Shown here piece after piece: positions 8,938-16,331 of a stretch of 36,019 bases of DNA. Numbering within the stretch: position 1 is the stretch's first letter; the number at the start of each line of letters is the position of its first letter. Origin of the DNA: Paracoccaceae bacterium (GTDB lineage Bacteria; Pseudomonadota; Alphaproteobacteria; Rhodobacterales; Rhodobacteraceae). The position numbers and the translations under genes are program-made. A model generated the notes under the pieces. It did not search any database. It saw nothing but the letters and a program-made list of their open reading frames with translations, and was not told the DNA's origin. The stretch lies in NCBI GenBank assembly GCA_902512685.1, contig CABXKH010000020.1, positions 1 to 36,019 of the forward strand, given 5' to 3'.

Positions 8938-9924
8938 CTAAAGCACACCTGGGACCACCTGATCAGGCGGGCGATGCCCGTCTGCAAAAGTTTTAATATT
9001 AATCAGTACCTTTTCACCCATTTCAATGCGCCCCTCGATCGTCGCAGAACCCATATGCGGCAAAAGAACAACATTACTGAGCTGCCTTAAACGGGGGTTA
9101 ATGTCTGTACCATGTTCATAGACATCCAAGCCTGCTCCGGCCAATTCACCAGCGCGCAACATTCTAGTCAGTGCATTTTCGTCAATCACCTCACCGCGGG
9201 ACGTATTGATTATCACCCCTGTCGGTTTCATCAACTTTAACCGCCGTGCATTCATCAAATGGAACGTCGACGGGGTGTGCGGGCAATTGATTGAAATCAC
9301 ATCCATACGGGCAACCATCTGGTCAAGGCTTTCCCAATAGGTCGCGTCTAGTTCCTCTTCAATCTCTGATCTTAGGCGTTTGCGATTATGGTAGTGTATC
9401 TGCATGCCAAAAACGGCAGCCCGGCGCGCAACGGCTTGACCAATGCGCCCCATTCCCAAAATACCAAGGCGGCGACCTCCGAGTCGTCCGCCCAAAAGTG
9501 CATTCGGTGCCCACCCTGTCCAATCCCCGGACTGCATGACCGCTAGGCCTTCAGGAATTCTTCTTGTGACACTTAGCATCAATGCCAAAGCCATATCAGC
9601 CGTATCGTCGGTCAACACACCCGGTGTATTCGAGACCAAAACCCCGCGTTGCCGTGCCGTGTCAATATCAATATGATCGATCCCCGCGCCAAAATTCGCC
9701 AGCAGCTTAAGCCGAGGACCCGCCTGTGCCAGCAACGCCGCATCAATCCGGTCGGTTACAGTGGGCACTAAAACGTCAACAGATTTAACAATTTCTGCCA
9801 GTTCTAGGCGCGTCATAGGTTCGTCATTGTCGCGCAGTTTAACATCAAAAAGCTCTTTTAACCGGGCTTCCACGACATCTGGCAATCGACGGGTAACCGC
9901 TACGCTTATTTGATCGCTGGACAT
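8938..9924 (-). CDS. D-isomer-specific 2-hydroxyacid dehydrogenase (glyoxylate/hydroxypyruvate reductase-like)
   Basis: This 328-residue NAD(P)-dependent dehydrogenase has an N-terminal catalytic domain containing NFGAGIDHID, a Rossmann motif GILGMGRIGQAVARRA, catalytic Arg in NTSRGEVI, Glu in GLDVYE and His in LLPHMGSAT. This set is typical of glyoxylate reductase/glycerate dehydrogenase proteins. It reduces 2-ketoacids such as glyoxylate or hydroxypyruvate; the exact substrate is not decided. A run of six G lies just upstream of the start. It is convergent with phaB; the 74-base gap has an inverted CCGGG/CCCGG without a T-run. Confidence 0.88.
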   Translation of the reverse strand: MSSDQISVAVTRRLPDVVEARLKELFDVKLRDNDEPMTRLELAEIVKSVDVLVPTVTDRIDAALLAQAGPRLKLLANFGAGIDHIDIDTARQRGVLVSNTPGVLTDDTADMALALMLSVTRRIPEGLAVMQSGDWTGWAPNALLGGRLGGRRLGILGMGRIGQAVARRAAVFGMQIHYHNRKRLRSEIEEELDATYWESLDQMVARMDVISINCPHTPSTFHLMNARRLKLMKPTGVIINTSRGEVIDENALTRMLRAGELAGAGLDVYEHGTDINPRLRQLSNVVLLPHMGSATIEGRIEMGEKVLINIKTFADGHRPPDQVVPGVL

Positions 9925-10030
9925 ATCGCCCCCCTAAATTAAGTTTCTGCGTTAAGTTTAAACTGACGCAAGTTGCATCTGGGCACAAGAACCCCTAGAC
10001 AAAACATGTGTGGTTTTTCAGCAGGCCCTG

Positions 10031-10522
10031 ATGAAACGTTTAGGCTTAATCCTATGTGTGCTAAGTATTTTCGCAGGGTCGCTTTGCGCCCAAGAAAAAG
10101 GACCTATCACCAATCTTCCCATGCCTAGATTTGTATCGCTGAAAGCCACCGAAGCCAATGCGCGCCGCGGGCCATCGCTTTCTCATCGGATTGATTGGGT
10201 TTTTAAGCGCAAACATATGCCTTTGGAAATCTATGCTGAATATGGGAACTGGCGCCGTGTTCGAGATATTGATGGCGCCGGCGGTTGGGTGCATTATTCC
10301 CTACTTTCAGGGGTTCGAAGCGCTATTGTGCTTCAAAATATGCAGCCCATGTTTTCACAGCCGAACACAGACAGTCTGGTTGTGGCCCGTTTTGAAAAAA
10401 CCGCCATTGCAAACCTAGAAAAATGTACGATTGATTGGTGCCAATTACGCGCCGGGGGCTATAAAGGATGGTTGCCCAAAAGCACTTTGTGGGGCGTTTA
10501 CGGCGACGATTTAAAAGAATAA
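10031..10522 (+). CDS. Secreted SH3-domain protein
   Basis: This is a 163-residue protein with a clear signal peptide (MKRLGLILCVLSIFAGSLCA then QEKG). A bacterial SH3-like region follows: LKATEANARRGPSLSHRIDWVFKRKHMPLEI, then YGNWRRVRDIDGAGGWVHYSLL. A second SH3-like half contains the CTIDWCQLRAGGYKGWLPKS segment with two cysteines. Such proteins are exported and often bind cell-wall components. The ATG at 10031 is preferred over a GTG at 10010 because it begins the signal peptide. Its stop is five bases from the convergent ClC stop. Confidence 0.8.
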   Translation: MKRLGLILCVLSIFAGSLCAQEKGPITNLPMPRFVSLKATEANARRGPSLSHRIDWVFKRKHMPLEIYAEYGNWRRVRDIDGAGGWVHYSLLSGVRSAIVLQNMQPMFSQPNTDSLVVARFEKTAIANLEKCTIDWCQLRAGGYKGWLPKSTLWGVYGDDLKE

Positions 10523-10527
10523 ATCAA

Positions 10528-12234
10528 CTATCGCCTTTCAAGGTCAACAATCTTGTTCTGCAGCTGCAGGTAATCTTTGAATAGATCACCTTCGGTGACA
10601 ATCCCAAGCATCTCATTTTTTTCCCGATCAATAATGGGAATACTTTCACCAACAAATTCAACTGCAATTTCCATGGCTTGCTGCAAAGACGCGTCTGATT
10701 TAATGGAAATCGGATCCTGTTCAAGTAAGCTCGTGATCTTTGTTTTAGGCTCAGCCAAGAGGAGTTTTTGAAGCGTTACCTTGCCAATAAAACTGCTGTT
10801 TTCCTCAAGGATGTAGGCTTCGCTCATTCCCGCGCTCAAGATTGTATTAATCCCATTCTCGGCAGAATTTTCAGACGATAAGCGGGCATAATCATCATGT
10901 ACAATACCTATTATGCTGCGATCCATCATCTCTAAACCAGTGCGACCACTGGATATATCTATGCCGCGATCAGACAACTGACGATCAAAGAATGAGTGCC
11001 CAAAGAGGTGATGAGAAGTTAAAACTGCAGTTACAATACTGACCATTGCAAGAAGCGCATACTCATAGGACCCAGTCAATTCCAACACCACCATCACACC
11101 GGCAATTGGTGCTCCGATGACCGCTGATGAAACAGCTGCCATTCCGCAAATAACAATCCCAACCGAGCCAACAGGATCCAAGCCGACCATATTACATAAA
11201 CCAAGAGCGATCGCTCCTGCGCTGGCCCCAATAACCAATGAAGGCGAAAAAATACCCCCAAACAGACCTAAACTAAGACATACAGTGGTCAGAATGATCT
11301 TAACCAGCAACACCGCAACAAGAAATGCAAACGTAAATTCTAATCCGATCGCTCCGCGCACTGTATCACCGCCGAGACCAAGCGCTTCGGGGAAAAATGC
11401 ACCGCCTGCAGATGTAATCAGGACCGCCAACGTCAAACCAACCAGAGGGCTAAAGCCACGCGACCCCACAAATTTTGTAGCATTGCGTACGCTTTGCATA
11501 AGCAAAACAGCCACCAACCCAAAAAACGGCCCCATGACGAGAGCAAAGGGCAATAAGGTCGATAACTCACCCTCAAACGCCCCAACCTCAAAGAGAGTTG
11601 TCCCCCCCCATAGCAATTCAGTTAATCCAGCAGCCGAGCAAGATGCAATCGCAATTGGAGCAATTGCGCGCAGCGAAAAATGCCTAATCACAGCCTCATG
11701 GGCAAATACAACCCCTGCGATGGGGGCATTAAATCCAGCGGCAATCGCTGCAGCAACACCACAACCAATAAAAACATCCGTGCTCATATTGCTTTTCAAT
11801 ATTCGTTTGAGACCACTTCCAATGACAGCTCCAAAATGAACAAGTGGCCCATACTGGCCGACTGAAGCCCCGCCGGACGCAGATAAAAATGCAACCAATG
11901 TAGAGCTTAAACCCGTTTTAACATCCAGTTCATTATCGGTTCTATGCGCTGCATAAATACTATCTGCCGGTCCATGCCAGCGACCAATGCCAAAAGTTCG
12001 CTTAAGGACATAAATTGCAGCGGCAGCTATGGTTAGCGTGAACAGTTGCCCATAATGAAGTTTCAAACCAAAAGCTTCGATTGGAGCCACCGCGGTTCTT
12101 TGGGAGGAAAAATACTGCACCCCTTCAACAAAAATATGCGCAACCACTGCAACCAAGCATCCGAAAAAAAGGCCAACAATCATAACTTGACCCAATTGCT
12201 TGAACGTAAAAGCTAGTTGCCCTCGATTTTCCAT
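10528..12234 (-). CDS. ClC-family chloride channel/transporter with C-terminal CBS pair
   Basis: This is a 568-residue membrane protein with a ClC core (about residues 15-420, many hydrophobic helices) and two cytoplasmic CBS domains (about 430-560). The GGIFSP segment near residue 328 matches the conserved GxFxP chloride-site motif. The motif usually written G(K/R)EGP reads GQYGP near residue 126, so the gating/proton glutamate is replaced by tyrosine. In well-studied family members that glutamate gates chloride and carries protons, so transport mode here is uncertain. No strong ribosome site is seen before the ATG. Confidence 0.88.
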   Translation of the reverse strand: MENRGQLAFTFKQLGQVMIVGLFFGCLVAVVAHIFVEGVQYFSSQRTAVAPIEAFGLKLHYGQLFTLTIAAAAIYVLKRTFGIGRWHGPADSIYAAHRTDNELDVKTGLSSTLVAFLSASGGASVGQYGPLVHFGAVIGSGLKRILKSNMSTDVFIGCGVAAAIAAGFNAPIAGVVFAHEAVIRHFSLRAIAPIAIASCSAAGLTELLWGGTTLFEVGAFEGELSTLLPFALVMGPFFGLVAVLLMQSVRNATKFVGSRGFSPLVGLTLAVLITSAGGAFFPEALGLGGDTVRGAIGLEFTFAFLVAVLLVKIILTTVCLSLGLFGGIFSPSLVIGASAGAIALGLCNMVGLDPVGSVGIVICGMAAVSSAVIGAPIAGVMVVLELTGSYEYALLAMVSIVTAVLTSHHLFGHSFFDRQLSDRGIDISSGRTGLEMMDRSIIGIVHDDYARLSSENSAENGINTILSAGMSEAYILEENSSFIGKVTLQKLLLAEPKTKITSLLEQDPISIKSDASLQQAMEIAVEFVGESIPIIDREKNEMLGIVTEGDLFKDYLQLQNKIVDLERR

Positions 12235-12403
12235 AAAAAATCCAATTTTTGTTATTTAAGAACAGATAATCAGTAATTTACAACAAAAAATTGATTTATT
12301 TTATAATAAAGGAACTCAGTATATATAAATTAATGCAATATAGAAATGAAGTTTTAGAAGTGAAACCCAATTAAAGTGGCGTTGAATTGAGCTGTAAATA
12401 AAT

Positions 12404-13087
12404 TTAATGCCAAAGTCTTGTTGCAGTTTGTTTTGCCTCTGCCAAACGGCGTTCATATTCTTGCAAGCGCAGGTCAATGCTTCCGGCAGATGTTTCCTGT
12501 TCGTCCACCGAATCGTCTGTTGCAGTGGCTAATTTTGACTTTAATGCATTTGAAGACGAAGCTTGTTTTTCGCCAACGTCACTGTGTGTTTCCAGGGAGG
12601 CAGCAGGCTCTGAATAGGTTTTTGAGCTTTCCAAAACAGTTTGCGGCTGTGGCTTTTCGCTTATTTCCTCGCCCGCGACTTTCCAAGAATCATTTAAGAC
12701 AAGCGTGTTATCGAGGGTTTTTTCCGCTTCGATAAACTCAGAAAAAAGACGCTCAAGAGTTTCAACTCGGCCTGTCAAAATTCTATATTGAACACGCAAC
12801 TCAGAGACGGCTTCGACGGTTAGCACTTTTCTAAGGCTCCCTCCGGTTGATGTTCCCAACACCAATTGCTCTTCTTGCTCGTCTAATGCCTTTTCGTCCG
12901 ACCATAATCCAGTCACTGATTGGTTTGTTGCCAAAAACGCATCTAAATCACTTTCTTCAATCAGGTACCTTGCTGACCGACTATCAGAAGCACGGCGTGC
13001 CACTAATTTTCCACTTTGGATATGAAGTTTTAATTCATCAGTCGATAGCTTAGCACGCTTTGCTGCGTCGGAAAGTGATAGTGGCAT
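12404..13087 (-). CDS. Unknown protein: excisionase/MerR-like helix-turn-helix plus coiled coil
   Basis: This is a 227-residue protein. The first about 55 residues (LSLSDAAKRAKLSTDELK then a GKL-VARRA wing and a YLIEESDLDAFL tail) resemble the HTH_17 excisionase/MerR fold. The middle and C terminus are polar with heptad-like leucines (VSELRVQYRILTGRVETLERLFSEF and the last 20 residues), suggesting coiled coils. AGGA precedes the start. It lies 17 bases downstream of the gene at 13105-13596 and so appears to share its sigma-54 promoter. The function is unknown; the context suggests a flagellar or polar role. Confidence 0.7.
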   Translation of the reverse strand: MPLSLSDAAKRAKLSTDELKLHIQSGKLVARRASDSRSARYLIEESDLDAFLATNQSVTGLWSDEKALDEQEEQLVLGTSTGGSLRKVLTVEAVSELRVQYRILTGRVETLERLFSEFIEAEKTLDNTLVLNDSWKVAGEEISEKPQPQTVLESSKTYSEPAASLETHSDVGEKQASSSNALKSKLATATDDSVDEQETSAGSIDLRLQEYERRLAEAKQTATRLWH

Positions 13088-13104
13088 AATGCTTTTCCTT
13101 TATT

Positions 13105-13596
13105 TCAACCCAGATCAAATCCATCACGATAGGTTATTTCTTCATCAAAAAGATCACCCAACCAACTAATTTTCTCTACATCAGATACCTGCCAACCAAG
13201 TGGCACACTTAGAACGTCATTAGACCTATATTTAAAGGTAAACACCTTGAAGGATTTCATCACCTCCGCAACGGTGACTTCTGCATTCACGGGTGCTAAG
13301 GCATTTTTGAACAATGTCTTTATTTTTCTCGGCTCGCCCCGTTCATCAAAGCTTGTCATATAGTAAATATAGGACTCGAACAGATCGATTAAATCTTCTG
13401 CCTGAATTTCGATCAGGAACAGCATCATTTCTTCGCAGACAGACTTTAGTTTCTTGGTGGTTGTGTCTGAATATTGATTGCCCAGAATACCGCTATACTT
13501 AACTACATAAGCGTCGAGTGGCACATCTTTATCAATATAGCTTTCAGTCGCGTGGGCAGACACAATGCCTAGAATCCACAATGGACAAAACTGCAT
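13105..13596 (-). CDS. Unknown protein under a sigma-54 promoter in the flagellar cluster
   Basis: This is a 163-residue protein that I do not recognise. The first 16 residues are hydrophobic and end in SAHA before TES, a possible but atypical signal peptide that lacks basic residues. The rest is mixed helix and strand with no catalytic motif seen. The start is firm: a stop codon lies shortly upstream in frame and GAGAGG precedes the ATG. A -24/-12 promoter is about 60 bases upstream, and the HTH/coiled-coil gene follows 17 bases downstream. The promoter class and location suggest a flagellum-related role (inference). Confidence 0.7.
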   Translation of the reverse strand: MQFCPLWILGIVSAHATESYIDKDVPLDAYVVKYSGILGNQYSDTTTKKLKSVCEEMMLFLIEIQAEDLIDLFESYIYYMTSFDERGEPRKIKTLFKNALAPVNAEVTVAEVMKSFKVFTFKYRSNDVLSVPLGWQVSDVEKISWLGDLFDEEITYRDGFDLG

Positions 13597-13655
13597 TTGC
13601 GCTACCTCTCTCTACTTTTGTACGCCAGTTTCTTTAACTCTTGGTAAAACAATCT

Positions 13656-13670
13656 GCAAATTTCGCGCCA
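13656..13670 (-). promoter_or_regulatory. Sigma-54 promoter of the 13105-13596 / 12404-13087 operon
   Basis: On the minus strand the sequence reads TGGCGCGAAATTTGC. It has GG and GC dinucleotides at the exact -24/-12 spacing and the TTGC box. It lies about 60 bases before the start of the unknown gene at 13596. Confidence 0.7.
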
Positions 13671-13865
13671 AATTCAACTTAGACTTTAAAACCAACTTCC
13701 AACCACGGCTACCTTTTATATTCATAAAATCATTTTAGTCGTGAAAGCAATCACGGTTTGGCAAAAACAATTTATTAAGCGAATGAATTTTTGCAAAATT
13801 TTTTTATATTATTTAATCAATATAAAAAATGATGCTTTACGAAATAAAATATCCCTTCCATGTAT

Positions 13866-14114
13866 TTATGTGCCCTCTATTGAAACCACAACACCATTCT
13901 GTTGTTCAAAATCGAGAATATCACCTCGTTTAGATAAGGCAGTTAAACCGTCTATATCAAAAATTTCAAACACGACCTCTGCTTCACTATCACTGATTTG
14001 CAATACCGTTTCGTTACGTACGAATTTGACACGGTCGGCCTCATAACTACCGTAAAAGGTTTTCCATTCATCAAAAGTGCATCCCGACATTTTTACATTT
14101 GCACGAACTTTCAT
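13866..14114 (-). CDS. Small conserved-looking hypothetical protein (82 aa)
   Basis: This 82-residue soluble protein begins MKVRANVKMSGCTFDEWKTFY. It has an alternating strand/helix pattern that could fit a small alpha-beta (ferredoxin-like) fold. AGGAG is placed seven bases before the start, which supports translation. It has no recognised family and no catalytic motif. It is divergent from the gene at 14221. An imperfect stem at 13740-13755 lies about 110 bases downstream. The intergenic region 13597-13865 is very AT-rich and otherwise holds only the sigma-54 promoter. Confidence 0.6.
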   Translation of the reverse strand: MKVRANVKMSGCTFDEWKTFYGSYEADRVKFVRNETVLQISDSEAEVVFEIFDIDGLTALSKRGDILDFEQQNGVVVSIEGT

Positions 14115-14220
14115 ATTCGTCTCCTACTGATATTATTAAACACTACCTTATCACCAAATTGGTTGATTTTGAAATATTTAAATGGTTTGTTAGGGCAACA
14201 AACATCAGATACCTGACGCC

Positions 14221-14769
14221 ATGCACTCTATAAATGATTTTAAAAATTTGACTCTCCAAGTTTTAGCCCAAAGTGGCTATGTCGTTAACAGTAAATTACA
14301 TTCCAAACCACATGATCTTAACGCTCTAATTAAACTGTTTAACGACGCACAATCCAAAGGAATTACGAATTTTGATGATTTACCTGATCATTTAGAAAGT
14401 TCGCTCTTCTATCTTGCAAGCTTTGATCAAAAAACCTGGGAGTTTGCACGGTCATATATCGCTGCTAAGTTGCTATCTGATGAGCATTTATCACAGGTAA
14501 CTCGGCAGTTTGCCTGCTCGATTATTTCAGGATGGGACCCGGTTAAATCTATTAACATGAACACACGCGGTGTAGCCGGCGACAATGAAGAATTCGCACC
14601 TATCATCGCGCAATTGGGGCTTACCCTGATAAATGTTTTTCAATTGCCGGTATCTGGAGCAAATAGTGAAAATTCCTTTGGCGCAAGTGAAGTAATATCT
14701 CAGGCATTTAGCGAACTGGGCGTTTCCATTGATTCAATAACCATCTACAATTTGCTCAGCACTCATTAA
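14221..14769 (+). CDS. Unknown soluble protein (182 aa)
   Basis: This is a 182-residue, apparently cytoplasmic and mostly helical protein with no signal peptide or membrane segment. I recognise no domain. The ATG at 14221 has no clear ribosome-binding site, so the start is uncertain. Base composition matches the AT-rich flagellar cluster, and it is flanked by the 82-residue protein gene (divergent) and the gene at 15078. A flagellar connection is only positional. Confidence 0.6.
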   Translation: MHSINDFKNLTLQVLAQSGYVVNSKLHSKPHDLNALIKLFNDAQSKGITNFDDLPDHLESSLFYLASFDQKTWEFARSYIAAKLLSDEHLSQVTRQFACSIISGWDPVKSINMNTRGVAGDNEEFAPIIAQLGLTLINVFQLPVSGANSENSFGASEVISQAFSELGVSIDSITIYNLLSTH

Positions 14770-15077
14770 TTGGAAGCGCTCTTACGCTATGGCTTTAAGA
14801 GTTTCGTAGCGTAGATTATGACAAGCTGCATTTAAAATATGGACAACCGTCAAAATCTTGCCCAAAGGCTACTCTGCTTATGCCAGTAACATCATGCAAG
14901 ACTTGAAAACTTTCAACCAAATCCAGCCTTTATTAAAAAAATGAAGAAAAAACGGCCTGATTATTCTAAACAAATACGCATATCGACCGTAAATCTTTTG
15001 AAGAACCAATAGTTCGCGCTTGCAGCAAAAAGCCTTTGGTTTTTTGCACGCAGCCAATAACTTCTCAGGGTTAATCT
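14770..15077. other. 308-base intergenic stretch with two inverted repeats
   Basis: No gene is visible here. Near its left end TACGCTA (14783-14789) pairs with TAGCGTA (14807-14813). An overlapping CTCTTA/TAAGAG pair competes with it. At the right end a ten-base stem (15025-15034 with 15038-15047, one G-T pair, loop TTT) lies 31 bases before the next start codon. These may be a terminator for the 14221 gene and a leader hairpin of the 15078 gene. Confidence 0.4.
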
Positions 15078-15512
15078 ATGACAAAGCACTTTTCTAAAAT
15101 CAATGCACCGGCTGAAGTTAAATCTGACATCTGGAACAGTTTGAAGTTTGTAACAAAAATACCGAATAGCAAAATAAAGTCAGTCATGAATAAAAGAGAT
15201 CAATTAAAAACTAAATTATCAGAACAAATTCTGATGGCCACAGATCGATCCTATGTTCCAACAAAAACCAAATGGATAACCGAGGTCGACGGTCATGTTA
15301 GACGTGTCGCGGTTCCTGTTAAGGTTAGGCGCTGGTGGTCCGATGTTGATAGCGGAAAAATACAAATTTCATTATTTCACAAAGGTAAGCCCATTGAGCT
15401 AGAACCTGGAAAAGACGCCATTGAGGTTAGCAGTCAGAATGACTTAGTTTCAACACTCAAATTACTTCAAAAATCAATTGATTTAGGGGATTTCGATAGT
15501 CTTTTAAAGTAG
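15078..15512 (+). CDS. DUF6641-like hypothetical protein
   Basis: This is a 144-residue basic soluble protein. The order of segments resembles the DUF6641 family as I remember it: an N-terminal LxxQ helix, then Tyr-containing TDRSYVPTKTKWI, a DGHVRR turn, KVRRWW, HKGKPIELEPGKDAIEV and an ending LGDFDSLL. That family has no established function. A weak CAGGG precedes the ATG. It lies upstream of fliS, separated by a sigma-28 promoter, so it is probably transcribed apart from fliS-fliT. Confidence 0.7.
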   Translation: MTKHFSKINAPAEVKSDIWNSLKFVTKIPNSKIKSVMNKRDQLKTKLSEQILMATDRSYVPTKTKWITEVDGHVRRVAVPVKVRRWWSDVDSGKIQISLFHKGKPIELEPGKDAIEVSSQNDLVSTLKLLQKSIDLGDFDSLLK

Positions 15513-15558
15513 GCGCAATATATATCCAGGAAACTGAACAAAAAATTTTACATTTTTT

Positions 15559-15585
15559 TAAACATTCCCAAAATCCAACCGTATT
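15559..15585 (+). promoter_or_regulatory. Sigma-28 (FliA) promoter of fliS-fliT
   Basis: TAAA (15559-15562), fifteen bases, then ACCGTATT (15578-15585). It shares TAAACA and CCGT with the promoters before flgM and fliC in this window. It lies about 28 bases before the fliS start. Confidence 0.6.
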
Positions 15586-15612
15586 AAATCGTGAGTAACG
15601 AGGAGGTATGAA

Positions 15613-15984
15613 ATGAATAAGTTTATTGGGCAAAAGGCATATCAGAATAACTCTGTGGCAAATCCACAAATTGATGACGCCCATGGCGCTGTATCAGTTT
15701 GTTTGGAAACACTTTTGCACAACTTAAAAGTCTTGGCCGACAAACCTCCCCATGGCTCTGAATTATTTAACCGCGTATCCTCTAAATGCCTTACAGCAAT
15801 ATATATCCTTCAAACCAGTTTAGATTTCGAAAAAGGCGCTGTGATTGCTGAAAATTTATTTAAGCTTTATGACTATGTAAAATTCCAAGTCATCACAAAT
15901 TCTAAAAGTTCAGAGGACGCTGATATTGACCAGGCCGTAAGCATCATATCAGAAATTTATGGCTCGTGGAAAACCATTAAATGA
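15613..15984 (+). CDS. fliS: Flagellin export chaperone FliS
   Basis: This is a 123-residue helical protein with the FliS signature. It starts with an AYQ segment, has ETLLHNLKVLAD and KCLTAIYILQTSLDFEKGAVIAENLFKLYDYV, and ends SEIYGSWKTI. FliS binds the disordered C terminus of flagellin in the cytoplasm and keeps it unfolded for export through FlhA. GAGGAGG precedes the start. The stop overlaps the next gene (ATGA), so the two are translationally coupled. The use of FliS rather than FlaF/FlbT points to a gammaproteobacterial-type system. Confidence 0.92.
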   Translation: MNKFIGQKAYQNNSVANPQIDDAHGAVSVCLETLLHNLKVLADKPPHGSELFNRVSSKCLTAIYILQTSLDFEKGAVIAENLFKLYDYVKFQVITNSKSSEDADIDQAVSIISEIYGSWKTIK

Positions 15985-16298
15985 CTTGCAATATTTTAGA
16001 AAAGCAAAATGAAACTTTGGTTAGCTTAAACCAAGCATTGCAAGATTGCGTGGCTACCCAAAATATAGACAAAGCCCTCGACTTGGCGCTTCTGCGTCAA
16101 AAAGCACTGATTGAAATATTCCAGTCTGCAGAAAGCGATCCATCAAACTCAGCAGAATTGGAAAAATTAGCGACCGAGACTTTAGAACGCCTTAGTAAAG
16201 AAAAGATGCTTCTAAAGGCCCAATCTTTAGAAAAACGAAATGATTTTCTGTTGCGCAAATCCGCAATCAAAGCCTACATGGCGCCCATTGCGGCTTGA
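15981..16298 (+). CDS. FliT-like flagellar chaperone
   Basis: This is a 105-residue, highly helical, charged protein that overlaps the fliS stop by four bases. Size, position directly after fliS and the pattern of helices (NETLVSLNQALQDCV, ALDLALLRQKALIEIF, ETLERLSKEKMLLKAQSLEKR) fit FliT-type chaperones that bind the filament cap or export ATPase. Sequence similarity alone is weak, so the name rests mainly on synteny. It is convergent with flhF, with 33 bases between stops. Confidence 0.7.
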   Translation: MTCNILEKQNETLVSLNQALQDCVATQNIDKALDLALLRQKALIEIFQSAESDPSNSAELEKLATETLERLSKEKMLLKAQSLEKRNDFLLRKSAIKAYMAPIAA

Positions 16299-16331
16299 TC
16301 CTCCAGGGCCCATAGTTAAAAAGATGCGCCC

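Noticed and set aside
11117-11839. 240-codon plus-strand open frame inside the ClC gene
   Set aside because: It is antisense to a well-supported membrane protein gene, Pro/Asn/Thr-rich, with no domain or ribosome site.
14183-14197. Possible sigma-54 site TGGTTTGTTAGGGC before the gene at 14221
   Set aside because: The GG to GC spacing is one base short and the -24 box does not match TGGCA.
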